Shown here piece by piece: positions 7,994 through 15,209 of a DNA stretch of 24,505 nt. The notes beneath the pieces are model-generated. The model did no database searches. It saw only the letters and a program-made list of their open reading frames with translations, and had not been told where the DNA came from. Positions within the stretch are counted from its first letter, which is position 1. Every line of letters begins with the position of its first letter. This stretch comes from EsbW-18 sp033811555. GTDB taxonomy: Bacteria; Patescibacteriota; Minisyncoccia; Phycocordibacterales; EsbW-18. The stretch lies in the NCBI GenBank assembly GCA_033811555.1, contig JAPXOG010000010.1:1-24505 (forward strand). The letters run 5' to 3'. The translations under genes were made by a program, and so were the position numbers.

Positions 7994-8596
7994 ATGAAAA
8001 ATTCTGAAGCTACAGAAAAATTGCGTGCAATTAGGGACGAATTGCTTGCGTTTACAACATCACCACTCTATTCATATCGCACAAAAAATCACTATCTTCC
8101 TGTTGTTGGAGAGGGAAGTCACGAAGCTTCTATTATGTTTATTGGTGAAGCTCCTGGACGCAATGAAGCTCAAACTGGTCGACCATTTTGCGGAATGGCA
8201 GGAAAAATTTTAGATGAACTGCTTGCTCATATTAATTTAGATAGAAAAAGCGTTTACATTACAAATATCGTAAAAGATCGTCCTCCAGAAAATCGAGACC
8301 CGACTCCTGAAGAAATAGTGGTATACGGGCCTTTCCTTGATCGTCAAATAGAAATTATAAAACCAAAAGTTATAGCAACACTAGGAAGGTTTTCTATGCA
8401 ATACATTATGGAACATCTAGATTTGTCTCTACATATAGAGCCAATTTCTATTGCTCATGGAAAACTGTATACTGCTAATGTCTCTTACGGTAAAGTAGAA
8501 GTTGTGCCGTTATACCACCCAGCATCAGCTGTTTACTCACGTGCACTTCTACCTATACATAAGAAAGATATTGAGATTCTTAAACAATTTATATGA
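7994..8596 (+). CDS. udg: Family 4-like uracil-DNA glycosylase lacking the Fe-S cysteines
   Basis: A 200-residue protein with the uracil-DNA glycosylase fold; it should remove uracil from DNA in base excision repair. Family 4 motifs are clear: GEAPGRNEAQTGRPF (51-65) for motif A, VYITNIVK followed by RPPENRDPTPEE, and HPAS in the LYHPASAVYS segment for the C-terminal motif. Family 4 enzymes normally hold a 4Fe-4S cluster with four cysteines, but none is here. The CxxC region near residues 20-23 reads FTTS, the third position is D95 (VKDRPP) and the fourth is Y111. D95 and Y111 are 16 residues apart, as are the last two cysteines in the Thermus enzyme (from memory). The only cysteine is C66 beside the active site. 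It overlaps the next gene by four bases. Confidence 0.87.
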   Translation: MKNSEATEKLRAIRDELLAFTTSPLYSYRTKNHYLPVVGEGSHEASIMFIGEAPGRNEAQTGRPFCGMAGKILDELLAHINLDRKSVYITNIVKDRPPENRDPTPEEIVVYGPFLDRQIEIIKPKVIATLGRFSMQYIMEHLDLSLHIEPISIAHGKLYTANVSYGKVEVVPLYHPASAVYSRALLPIHKKDIEILKQFI

Positions 8597-9867
8597 ATAA
8601 AAAATTCTATAGAACTGTTCTTAGCAACGGCATGCGCATTATTGTGGTTCCTATGAAAGGAAACCCGACTGTAACCGTACAAGCGCTTGTTGAAACTGGC
8701 TCACGGTATGAAAGTAAAAAGGAAAATGGAATTTCACATTTTCTTGAACATATGTGTTTTAAGGGAACAATTAACCGTCCCTCATCTCTTGCTATTTCTC
8801 AAGAACTCGATTCAATGGGAGCAACAAATAATGCGTTCACGAGCGAAGAAGTAACAGGATATTGGGCTAAAGCACGTACGCATCAGTTTGATCGTATACT
8901 TGATATTGTGTCAGATCTATATCTAAACCCGCTTTTGCCCGCTCAAGAGATCGAAAAAGAAAGGGGTGTCATAATTGAAGAGATCAACATGTACGAAGAT
9001 CTGCCTCAACGGACTGTTCATGACGTATTAGATGCATTGATGTACCGTGAGCAGAGTGCGGGACGTCCTATAATAGGATCAAAAGAAAACATAAAAGCAT
9101 TTAAACGCAATGATTTTATACGATACAGAACACGTCACTATACTGCACCTAAAACCTGCATTACTGTATCCGGAGATATAGATCCTGCAAGTGCTCTACG
9201 TACAATAAAAAAACTATTTAAGAATATTCAATCTGGTGTATATCTCAAAAGAAAAAAAACAAAAGAGAGTCAACGAGCCCCTATGATTCTTTCAAAGTAC
9301 AAAAAAACTGACCAAACCCATTTTCTTCTAGGGTTTCGTTCATGCACATTATCAGACAAACAGAATCCTATATACGACATACTAGCAACAGTGCTCGGAC
9401 AAGGCATGAGCTCGCGTTTGTTCCAAAAATTACGAGAAGAGATGGGCGTGTGCTATTACGTACGTGCAGGTAATCAAACCGCAACTGACACAGGTATTTT
9501 TAAAATCGCCTCAGGAGTTACAACAGAACGTTTTGAAGAAGTCGTAAAAGAAATTCTAAAAGAACTTAACACGTTAAAAAACAACCTGATTTCTAAAGAA
9601 GAACTGACGAAAGCAAAGGAATTTATAATAGGAACTATGCTTATGGGTCTTGAATCCTCAGATGAACTAGCAGACTGGTATGGAGGGCAAGAAATTTTTC
9701 ATCGGCCAATCAAAACCCCTGAAAAAGTAATAGAAGAAATAGAGAGAGTTACTGAACAAGAAGTACAAACTATTGCCCGAAAAGTATTTAGAAACACAAA
9801 TCTCAACCTTGCTTTTATAGGCCCCAACAAAATTACTTCTTCCCTTAAAAAGAATCTTACTTTGTAG
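8593..9867 (+). CDS. M16-family zinc metallopeptidase (processing-peptidase-like)
   Basis: A 424-residue single-unit M16 peptidase, the size of mitochondrial processing peptidase subunits and bacterial YmxG/PqqL-type proteins. The inverted zinc motif HFLEH (49-53) supplies H49, E52 (catalytic) and H53. The third zinc ligand is E129 or E130 in IIEEIN, 76 or 77 residues after H53, as expected. The C-terminal half has the second M16 fold with the typical R/Y region near SSRLFQKLREE. No signal peptide is visible, so it is probably cytoplasmic and degrades peptides. Its ATG overlaps the UDG stop (ATGA) and its stop is one base before alaS, so the three genes form a translationally coupled operon. 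Confidence 0.93.
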   Translation: MNKKFYRTVLSNGMRIIVVPMKGNPTVTVQALVETGSRYESKKENGISHFLEHMCFKGTINRPSSLAISQELDSMGATNNAFTSEEVTGYWAKARTHQFDRILDIVSDLYLNPLLPAQEIEKERGVIIEEINMYEDLPQRTVHDVLDALMYREQSAGRPIIGSKENIKAFKRNDFIRYRTRHYTAPKTCITVSGDIDPASALRTIKKLFKNIQSGVYLKRKKTKESQRAPMILSKYKKTDQTHFLLGFRSCTLSDKQNPIYDILATVLGQGMSSRLFQKLREEMGVCYYVRAGNQTATDTGIFKIASGVTTERFEEVVKEILKELNTLKNNLISKEELTKAKEFIIGTMLMGLESSDELADWYGGQEIFHRPIKTPEKVIEEIERVTEQEVQTIARKVFRNTNLNLAFIGPNKITSSLKKNLTL

Positions 9868-9868
9868 C

Positions 9869-11638
9869 ATGAATTCAAACGATATACGGAACAGATTTCT
9901 GACATTTTTTGAAAAACGCGGACACTCTATAATTCCATCCGCATCGCTTATACCTGTTGGTGACGCTTCAACGTTGTTTACGACCGCAGGCATGCAACCT
10001 CTCATTTCATATTTAATGGGCACTCCACACCCTAAAGGTAACCGAATAGTCAATATACAAAAGTGCGTACGCACTGGAGATATAGATGATGTTGGCGACA
10101 ACCGACATCTCACTTTTTTTGAAATGTTAGGCAACTGGTCGTTTGGAGATTATTTTAAACAAGAAGCAATTGCTTGGAGTTACGAATTACTCACATCTAC
10201 AGAAGAAGGTTTTGGTCTAGATCCTTCACGTCTGTATGTAACCTGTTTTGCAGGAGATAAAAATGCACCTAGAGATGAAGAATCCGCCATGTTCTGGCAG
10301 AAAAATGGTGTACCTTCTAAACGTATCTTTTTTTTAGGCGCAGAAGATAATTGGTGGAGCCCTGGAGATAGCGGCCCTTGCGGCCCTGATACAGAGATGT
10401 TTTACGATTTGAATCCAAGACAAGGTTCTATTGACAATCTAGACGAGTTTAAGAAAGCAACAAAAACTGGGCGAGTCGTTGAAATATGGAATGATGTATT
10501 TATGGAGTACGAAAAAAGAGATGGAAAAGTAGTAGGTAAACTTGCTCAACAAAATGTTGACACAGGTGCTGGGCTTGAACGTCTCTCTATAGTCCTTCAG
10601 GACAAACAAAACGTATTTGAAACCGATTTATTTGTTCCTATTATGAATATTGCGCGTACTTTATCGCCTAATGAACGTTCACAACGAATACTATCTGATC
10701 ATATGCGTTCGGCAGTATTTATGATAGCAGATGGTGTGACGCCTTCTAATACTGAACGAGGTTATGTGTTGCGTCGTCTTATACGCCGTGGAATATTACA
10801 CACTCAAGGTTATATACCTTCACCTGAAAATATTAAGATTTTTGTAAATGTAATCGTTCGTACATATTCCATTCACTACCCTGAATTACAGAAAAAAGAA
10901 ACCTCAATCATAACGACTTTGACTGAAGAAGTTGAGAAGTTTTCTAAAACACTTTCACGTGGTCTTAAGGAGTTTGAAAAAATGGGAAGCAAAATATCTG
11001 GAGAAAATGCTATGTCTCTATTTACCACTTATGGTTTTCCTTTTGAAATTATAGCAGAAGTAGCAAAGGAAAAAGGAATCGCCGTAGACGAACAAGGATT
11101 TTCGGAAGCTATGAAAAAACATAGAGATGTTTCCCGTGTAGGTTCTGATCAAAAATTTAAAGGGGGTCTAGCAGATGCCTCCAACCCTGCGGTTATTCAA
11201 CTTCATACTGCAACACACTTACTTAACGCAGCATTAAAAAAAGTCTTAGGCTCTCATATAAAACAGAAAGGAAGCAATATCACACCCGAACGTCTTCGAT
11301 TTGATTTTTCGCACGGAGAAAAACTCACTGAAGAGCAGAAAAAATTAATAGAAACATATATCAATGGATGGATAAAAAAGGGAATACCAGTTATGCGTAA
11401 AGAAATTCCTAAAGAAGAAGCTGAAAAGCTTGGCGCAGAAATGGAATTTGGAGCCAAATATCCAGACATAGTATCGATATATGAGATAGTAACCCCTGAA
11501 GAAGTTGTTTCTCGTGAATTCTGCGGTGGACCTCATGTAGATAATACACGCGATATTGGTGGTATTCATATTGTAAAAGAAGAGGCGGTAGCAGCAGGTG
11601 TACGTCGTATAAAAGCAGTTGTGGTTAAAGACCTTTAA
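9869..11638 (+). CDS. alaS: Alanyl-tRNA synthetase, short form lacking the C-terminal domain
   Basis: Charges tRNA-Ala with alanine. At 589 residues it is much shorter than the roughly 875-residue E. coli enzyme. The class II catalytic domain is intact (FLTFFEKRGH, TTAGMQ, FEMLGNWSFGDYFK), as is the tRNA-binding middle region. The editing domain has its zinc motif: H446 and H450 in HTATH, C552 and H556 in CGGPH. The chain ends about 33 residues later, so the C-Ala (DHHA1/oligomerisation) domain is absent. The reading frame is clean with no frameshift, and the next gene starts 60 bases on, so this is a natural short form rather than a broken gene. It is the third gene of the UDG-M16-alaS run, one base after the M16 stop. 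Confidence 0.95.
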   Translation: MNSNDIRNRFLTFFEKRGHSIIPSASLIPVGDASTLFTTAGMQPLISYLMGTPHPKGNRIVNIQKCVRTGDIDDVGDNRHLTFFEMLGNWSFGDYFKQEAIAWSYELLTSTEEGFGLDPSRLYVTCFAGDKNAPRDEESAMFWQKNGVPSKRIFFLGAEDNWWSPGDSGPCGPDTEMFYDLNPRQGSIDNLDEFKKATKTGRVVEIWNDVFMEYEKRDGKVVGKLAQQNVDTGAGLERLSIVLQDKQNVFETDLFVPIMNIARTLSPNERSQRILSDHMRSAVFMIADGVTPSNTERGYVLRRLIRRGILHTQGYIPSPENIKIFVNVIVRTYSIHYPELQKKETSIITTLTEEVEKFSKTLSRGLKEFEKMGSKISGENAMSLFTTYGFPFEIIAEVAKEKGIAVDEQGFSEAMKKHRDVSRVGSDQKFKGGLADASNPAVIQLHTATHLLNAALKKVLGSHIKQKGSNITPERLRFDFSHGEKLTEEQKKLIETYINGWIKKGIPVMRKEIPKEEAEKLGAEMEFGAKYPDIVSIYEIVTPEEVVSREFCGGPHVDNTRDIGGIHIVKEEAVAAGVRRIKAVVVKDL

Positions 11639-11658
11639 CAATGAATGTTCTAAAGTGG

Positions 11659-11682
11659 ATAACACCACATAACAAAGTGGTG
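11659..11682. repeat. Hairpin and paired ATAACA boxes upstream of the actin-fold gene
   Basis: CACCAC (11663-11668) and GTGGTG (11677-11682) form a perfect six-pair stem with an eight-base loop. GTGG at 11655-11658 can compete for the CCAC arm. ATAACA occurs twice, at 11659-11664 and 11669-11674, exactly 10 bp apart. The set ends two bases before a TACAAT -10-like hexamer, so it would cover the -35 region. It looks more like an operator than a terminator of alaS, as no T-run follows. Confidence 0.42.
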
Positions 11683-11683
11683 C

Positions 11684-11694
11684 TACAATATACT
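11684..11694 (+). promoter_or_regulatory. Candidate -10 region of the actin-fold gene
   Basis: TACAAT (11684-11689) and TATACT (11689-11694) overlap just before the GTG start at 11699, leaving nine or four bases. Either would give a nearly leaderless mRNA. No TTGACA-like -35 box is evident; the hairpin lies where it would be. Confidence 0.38.
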
Positions 11695-11698
11695 TACC

Positions 11699-12913
11699 GT
11701 GGGAATATTTGGAACTACACAAAAAAGAGAACGTAGCGTTTTGTTGTGTACAGTGGAAAGTGGTGCTGTACATGCAACACTGTGTTTAATACATCCAAAC
11801 AGTAAACCGTTTATCGTACATAGTGTCTCAAAATCTATACCTTTTCATGAACGCCTGATTTTTGACCGTTTTGCTAGTGCCACTTTGCAGGCACTCGCTG
11901 ATGCTTGTCAAGAGATTACCATAAAAGGTATCCCTCACATTGCATCTCGTCACGTGCGTCACGGCCATATTGATTCCGTGCATTGTGCTTACGGATCACC
12001 ATGGTATGTTTCGCAAACTCATCATATAGACGTCGTACTTCCTAATGAGTCTGTCGTAACAAAAAAAACAATTCTAGATCTACTTGAAAGAAACTCTGCA
12101 AAAACACGCCTTGCACTAGCTGATAAACATGACAGAGCAAAAGTTCTTCAACAGGATATAATCGACGTCCGACTTAACGGATATTCTGTAGATAATCCTT
12201 ACGGCAAAAAAGCAGATCGTATTTCATTTTCAGTTACTACTGGTATATTGTCAGAATCTCTCTCGTTATACATGGAAGATGTTGTGGGAAGATTTTTTGG
12301 ATATAAACAAATAACGCATCACGCTGAACCCTCGATTCTGTTTTTTGGCATACGAGATACCCTTGCAACTGACACTTCTTTTTTGGCACTTGATATTTCA
12401 GCTGAAGTAACAGATATTTCCTTAGTTCGAAATGGAATACTCTCAGAAACATTGAGCTTTCCATTTGGAGTACGAACTGCTATAAGACAGTTTTCACAAA
12501 AATCACGTGTCATAGCCAGCGAAGTTTTAGGTATTATGCAAGGACTAAAAAACAAAAAACTTGATTCTACTATTTCTAAAAAATACGAAACGTATGCTTC
12601 GTACGTACGTTCTGCTTGGAAATCATCTGCCACACAAGCGCTTATTCCCACTCTAGAAGAGTCTCCACTTCCTAAAACTGCTCTTTTATTCGGAAATAGC
12701 GGTGAATTTACACGCATTAAAGACATATTATTGCCCACAGAAATACCTCATCCCACAACAGGTGAAGTTATTCCCACCACTCTTGTCATTGCTGAACAAA
12801 TTTCGCATTTTTGTGTTGTACGGGCAGGTGTACGCCTTTTAAATCCACTAATACCTTTTTTCGCCCTCTATATCCACAGATTCCTGACTATGAAAAACAA
12901 TAATTCTCTGTAG
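11699..12913 (+). CDS. FtsA/PilM-like actin-fold protein, divergent
   Basis: A 404-residue protein that resembles FtsA/PilM-type actin-fold proteins. Three weak nucleotide-binding signatures appear in order: an N-terminal phosphate-1-like strand and turn (SVLLCTVESGAVHATLCL), a phosphate-2-like ALDISAEVTDISLVRNG with D232, and an adenosine-like LLFGNSGEF at 329-337. All three are degraded compared with FtsA (DIGT, DIGGGTTD), so ATP binding is uncertain. The segment FPFGVRTAIRQF matches the usual PilM/FtsA place after phosphate 2. No membrane segment is clear except a hydrophobic stretch near the C-terminus. The start is GTG; no earlier in-frame start is supported. It sits 41 bases before a bitopic J-domain protein, like PilM before PilN, which suggests a cytoplasmic partner of that membrane protein. 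Function unknown. Confidence 0.7.
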   Translation: MGIFGTTQKRERSVLLCTVESGAVHATLCLIHPNSKPFIVHSVSKSIPFHERLIFDRFASATLQALADACQEITIKGIPHIASRHVRHGHIDSVHCAYGSPWYVSQTHHIDVVLPNESVVTKKTILDLLERNSAKTRLALADKHDRAKVLQQDIIDVRLNGYSVDNPYGKKADRISFSVTTGILSESLSLYMEDVVGRFFGYKQITHHAEPSILFFGIRDTLATDTSFLALDISAEVTDISLVRNGILSETLSFPFGVRTAIRQFSQKSRVIASEVLGIMQGLKNKKLDSTISKKYETYASYVRSAWKSSATQALIPTLEESPLPKTALLFGNSGEFTRIKDILLPTEIPHPTTGEVIPTTLVIAEQISHFCVVRAGVRLLNPLIPFFALYIHRFLTMKNNNSL

Positions 12914-12941
12914 AATATATCTGTCTCTAAACATTAATCAC

Positions 12942-12949
12942 TATATATA
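12942..12949 (+). promoter_or_regulatory. Candidate -10 region of the J-domain gene
   Basis: TATATATA ends five bases before the ATG at 12955; the TATATA registers leave seven or five bases. CTGTCT at 12921-12926 is a possible weak -35 box. No Shine-Dalgarno is present. Confidence 0.33.
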
Positions 12950-12954
12950 ACGAT

Positions 12955-14274
12955 ATGCAAGATTTTATACATCAGGAAAAGCGATCTATTCGTAATATCC
13001 CCATCGAACGACAACAAACATCTTCTTCAAGTGATCCATCTAATACAGAAAATACTCTTTCTGCAGATGATCTAGGCGTTTCTCTTCCTCCTCGCTACGT
13101 CGATAGAAAAAAATCAAACTGGAAACGGTATGTAATACGAGGAAGCATTGTTGGATTAGGCCTCATTATTGTTGTAATGGTTCTTTCGTCTATTTTCTCT
13201 CACGCTACTGTAACCGTATATCCAAAACGTACGTTAGCGAATCTAGATTACTCACTTACTGCGTACCTAACTCCCACACAACCAAATGATATCCGTTTTG
13301 AAGTTGTTACTATTGAAAAAGAATTATCAAAAGAAGTTTTGGCAACGGGTGAGGAGCTTATAGAACGTGCATCAGGAGGCTCAATTGTAGTCTACAATAA
13401 ATCAGCGGAACCACTGCTTTTGATAAAAAACACTAGATTTGAAACTCCAGAAGGACTAGTTTTTCGAACTCCGTCATCTATTTCTATTCCTGCTTCAACA
13501 AAAAATTCTTCTGGGGAAATCATTCCAGGAAGTGTTGAGGTAGAAGTTTATGCAGATGCAGTAGGAGAAACATACAACATAGGTCTAACAGACTTCGTTC
13601 TTCCTGCGTTTCGAGAAAAAAAAGACCCGTTATTTTACAGTGTTTATGCGAGAAGCAAAACACCTATGACGGGTGGTTTTGCAGGTGTAGTAAAAACCGC
13701 AACAAAAAACGACACCCAAACAGCACAAGAAGAACTTAAAACAGAACTTGAAACTTCACTCAAAAATACGGTTTTAGATGCTGTTCCTAAGGGATTTTTG
13801 CCAGTTCCTGAAACAATATCTGTAGCATTTCAGGAAATACCAAATTCTACAGGATCAACCGACTCATCTGTTGCTATACGATTAAAAGGAGTTGCCAAAG
13901 TTCTTGCTGTAGAAGAATCTTCGCTTGCAGGTCAAATTGCACGAGCATTTGTTCAAGATGTTCCTGGATCATCTGTTTTATTTGAAGATAAATCAGCCGT
14001 TGTTCTGCATCCTATAGCAACCACTACAACTCTTATCAATCTCAGTGAAGTAGATCTAAAGGTAACAGGTGTTACAAATTTGGTGTGGCAGTTTGATGCA
14101 GAAGCACTTGCAAAAGATATCGCAGGAAAAAAACGAGGAGCTTCAGGTGTAGATCCTATATTAAAATCCTACCCAAGCATTGACAACGCCGATGTTTCAA
14201 TAGCTCCTGTGTGGCGTCGATCACTTCCATCTGATCCGAAAGATATTAACATTGTGATAGGTTCGAAAAAATAA
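12955..14274 (+). CDS. Single-pass membrane protein with baseplate J-like domain
   Basis: A 439-residue bitopic protein. Residues 1 to about 57 form a polar, Ser/Thr-rich cytoplasmic tail ending in a basic cluster (RKKSNWKR). Residues 59-82 are one transmembrane helix, placing the rest outside the membrane. The extracytoplasmic part is beta-rich; the stretch with GGSIVVYNKS, LIKNTRFETPEGLVF, ISIPAS and VEVEVYADAVGETYNIG has the pattern of the baseplate J-like domain that is common in CPR envelope proteins. The end (IAGKKRGASGVDPIL) is polar. The tail segment RNIPIER (residues 18-24) loosely resembles the PilN motif that PilM binds. It follows the actin-fold gene, so the two probably work together at the envelope, perhaps in a pilus-like or secretion structure. 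The precise role is unknown. Confidence 0.72.
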   Translation: MQDFIHQEKRSIRNIPIERQQTSSSSDPSNTENTLSADDLGVSLPPRYVDRKKSNWKRYVIRGSIVGLGLIIVVMVLSSIFSHATVTVYPKRTLANLDYSLTAYLTPTQPNDIRFEVVTIEKELSKEVLATGEELIERASGGSIVVYNKSAEPLLLIKNTRFETPEGLVFRTPSSISIPASTKNSSGEIIPGSVEVEVYADAVGETYNIGLTDFVLPAFREKKDPLFYSVYARSKTPMTGGFAGVVKTATKNDTQTAQEELKTELETSLKNTVLDAVPKGFLPVPETISVAFQEIPNSTGSTDSSVAIRLKGVAKVLAVEESSLAGQIARAFVQDVPGSSVLFEDKSAVVLHPIATTTTLINLSEVDLKVTGVTNLVWQFDAEALAKDIAGKKRGASGVDPILKSYPSIDNADVSIAPVWRRSLPSDPKDINIVIGSKK

Positions 14275-14276
14275 GA

Positions 14277-14282
14277 TATACT
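14277..14282 (+). promoter_or_regulatory. Candidate -10 box, infA
   Basis: TATACT ends seven bases before the infA ATG, ideal spacing for a leaderless transcript. TTGTGA at 14252-14257, inside the end of the previous gene, could be a -35 box with a long 19-bp spacer. TGTTAT (14282-14287) overlaps it. Confidence 0.45.
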
Positions 14283-14289
14283 GTTATAC

Positions 14290-14547
14290 ATGATAAAAAT
14301 CCCAGAAGGATCTGAATTGGCTACAGGAATAGTCATAGAAGCGCTTGCAAACGCAATGTTTCGTGTTGAAGTAGATGAAATACCAGAAAACTATAAAACT
14401 GCAGATAATTCAGTCGAACAATCGACAATTATAGCCCAATTAAGCGGTAAGATGCGACTTAATCGTATTCGTATCATTGTAGGAGACAAAGTAGAGATCC
14501 TTTTTGATCAATATGGCGGACGCCCGAGAATTATCCGTCGCATATAA
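14290..14547 (+). CDS. infA: Translation initiation factor IF-1, with extended loop
   Basis: Binds the 30S A site during initiation. The S1-like OB fold is recognisable from GIVIEALANAMFRVEV near the N-terminus, LSGKMRLNRIRIIVGDKVEI in the middle and the basic end GRPRIIRRI. At 85 residues it is longer than the usual 72 or so. The extra residues lie between the FRVEV strand and LSGKMR (about 34-50, EIPENYKTADNSVEQ...), where most IF-1 proteins have a short turn. It starts the ribosomal alpha-operon cluster, as in many bacteria (infA-rpmJ-rpsM). A TATACT hexamer seven bases before the ATG suggests its own leaderless transcript. Confidence 0.93.
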   Translation: MIKIPEGSELATGIVIEALANAMFRVEVDEIPENYKTADNSVEQSTIIAQLSGKMRLNRIRIIVGDKVEILFDQYGGRPRIIRRI

Positions 14548-14565
14548 ATTTCTGAGGAAAAATAG

Positions 14566-14594
14566 TTGCACATAGACGGACATAATGGTATTAT
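14566..14594 (+). promoter_or_regulatory. Sigma70-type promoter of the rpmJ-rpsM-rpsK-rpsD-rpoA operon
   Basis: TTGCAC (14566-14571) and TATTAT (14589-14594) are separated by exactly 17 bases, the best two-box promoter in the window. Transcription would start near 14601, giving an 80-base leader before rpmJ. It lies just after infA, so the ribosomal genes may be transcribed separately from infA. Confidence 0.65.
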
Positions 14595-14600
14595 GTCGTG

Positions 14601-14679
14601 GTTCCACGTGTGGCTGAGTAAGCTCGTGTGTAACGTCTGATTTAGACGCTGTTTTTGTTTCTGTCAGACCTTATTAAGT
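14601..14679 (+). promoter_or_regulatory. Structured leader of the ribosomal operon, possible attenuator
   Basis: The leader can fold in two exclusive ways. Hairpin A pairs CGTCT (14634-14638) with AGACG (14644-14648) and is followed by CTGTTTTTGTTT, like a weak terminator. Hairpin B pairs GTCTGA (14635-14640) with TCAGAC (14664-14669) and uses the same left arm. A further weak stem (CACG with CGTG) lies in 14605-14629. In other bacteria S4 controls this operon through its leader; this one does not obviously match the E. coli pseudoknot. Stems are short, so this is a candidate only. Confidence 0.4.
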
Positions 14680-14793
14680 ATGCGGGTTAAATCTTCTGTA
14701 AAAAAACGTTGCAATAAATGCAAACTTGTTCGACGTAAAGGACGAGTTCGTGTTTTGTGTTCAAACCCGCGCCATAAACAACGACAAGGATAA
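14680..14793 (+). CDS. rpmJ: 50S ribosomal protein bL36
   Basis: A 37-residue ribosomal protein. It begins MRVKSSVKKRCNKCKLVRRK and ends SNPRHKQRQG. The zinc ligands of the zinc-binding bL36 form are all present: C11 and C14 (CNKC), C27 and H32. It is a structural protein of the large subunit near the peptidyl transferase centre. Position between infA and rpsM is the classic one. No Shine-Dalgarno precedes the ATG. Size and composition are normal for the family, so the call is secure despite its shortness. Confidence 0.97.
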   Translation: MRVKSSVKKRCNKCKLVRRKGRVRVLCSNPRHKQRQG

Positions 14794-14826
14794 CGAAAGA
14801 AAATGAAAATTTAAGTTATATTTTCC

Positions 14827-15207
14827 ATGAGAATCGCGGGCATTACACTACCGGACAATAAACAAATTGCTTTCGCTCTAACCGCCGTATATGGTATAGG
14901 TCGTTCTCGTGCACTTAATATTTTAATGGTTGCCCAAGTTCCTGCAGATAAAAAAGCCGGAACTTTAACTGAAACAGAAGAAAATGCAATCCGAAAGGCT
15001 CTTGAGGGATACATACTAGAGGGAGATTTAAAACGTGAAATCTCTGGTAACATTAAGAGACTTAAAGATATAAATTCATATCGTGGAGGTCGGCATAGCA
15101 GAAAACTCCCAACTAGAGGTCAAAGAACGAAAACTAATTCACGTACCGTTCGTGGGAATGTACGTAAAACTATGGGATCTGGTAAACGTAAAATTGAATT
15201 GAAATAG
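14827..15207 (+). CDS. rpsM: 30S ribosomal protein uS13
   Basis: 126 residues. The N-terminal MRIAGITLPDNKQIAFALT and VYGIGRSRALNIL, then the helix-rich middle, and the basic C-terminal SYRGGRHSRKLPTRGQRTKT are diagnostic for S13. It lies at the head of the small subunit, contacting the P-site tRNA and the 50S subunit through its C-terminal tail. It is followed two bases later by rpsK. A TATATT hexamer ends four bases before the ATG but it may simply reflect AT-rich DNA. Confidence 0.98.
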   Translation: MRIAGITLPDNKQIAFALTAVYGIGRSRALNILMVAQVPADKKAGTLTETEENAIRKALEGYILEGDLKREISGNIKRLKDINSYRGGRHSRKLPTRGQRTKTNSRTVRGNVRKTMGSGKRKIELK

Positions 15208-15209
15208 GT

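Noticed and set aside
11345..11773. A 142-residue minus-strand frame across the end of alaS and the start of the actin-fold gene
   Set aside because: It spans two real genes on the opposite strand, is rich in Phe, Tyr and Cys as complement shadows are, and resembles no family. Similar shadows at 9667-10134, 12319-12738, 15170-15505 and 20375-20773 were dropped for the same reason.
14595..14679. A tRNA or small RNA gene between infA and rpmJ
   Set aside because: No acceptor stem, TTCGA-type loop or cloverleaf can be formed; the stretch is better explained as an mRNA leader.
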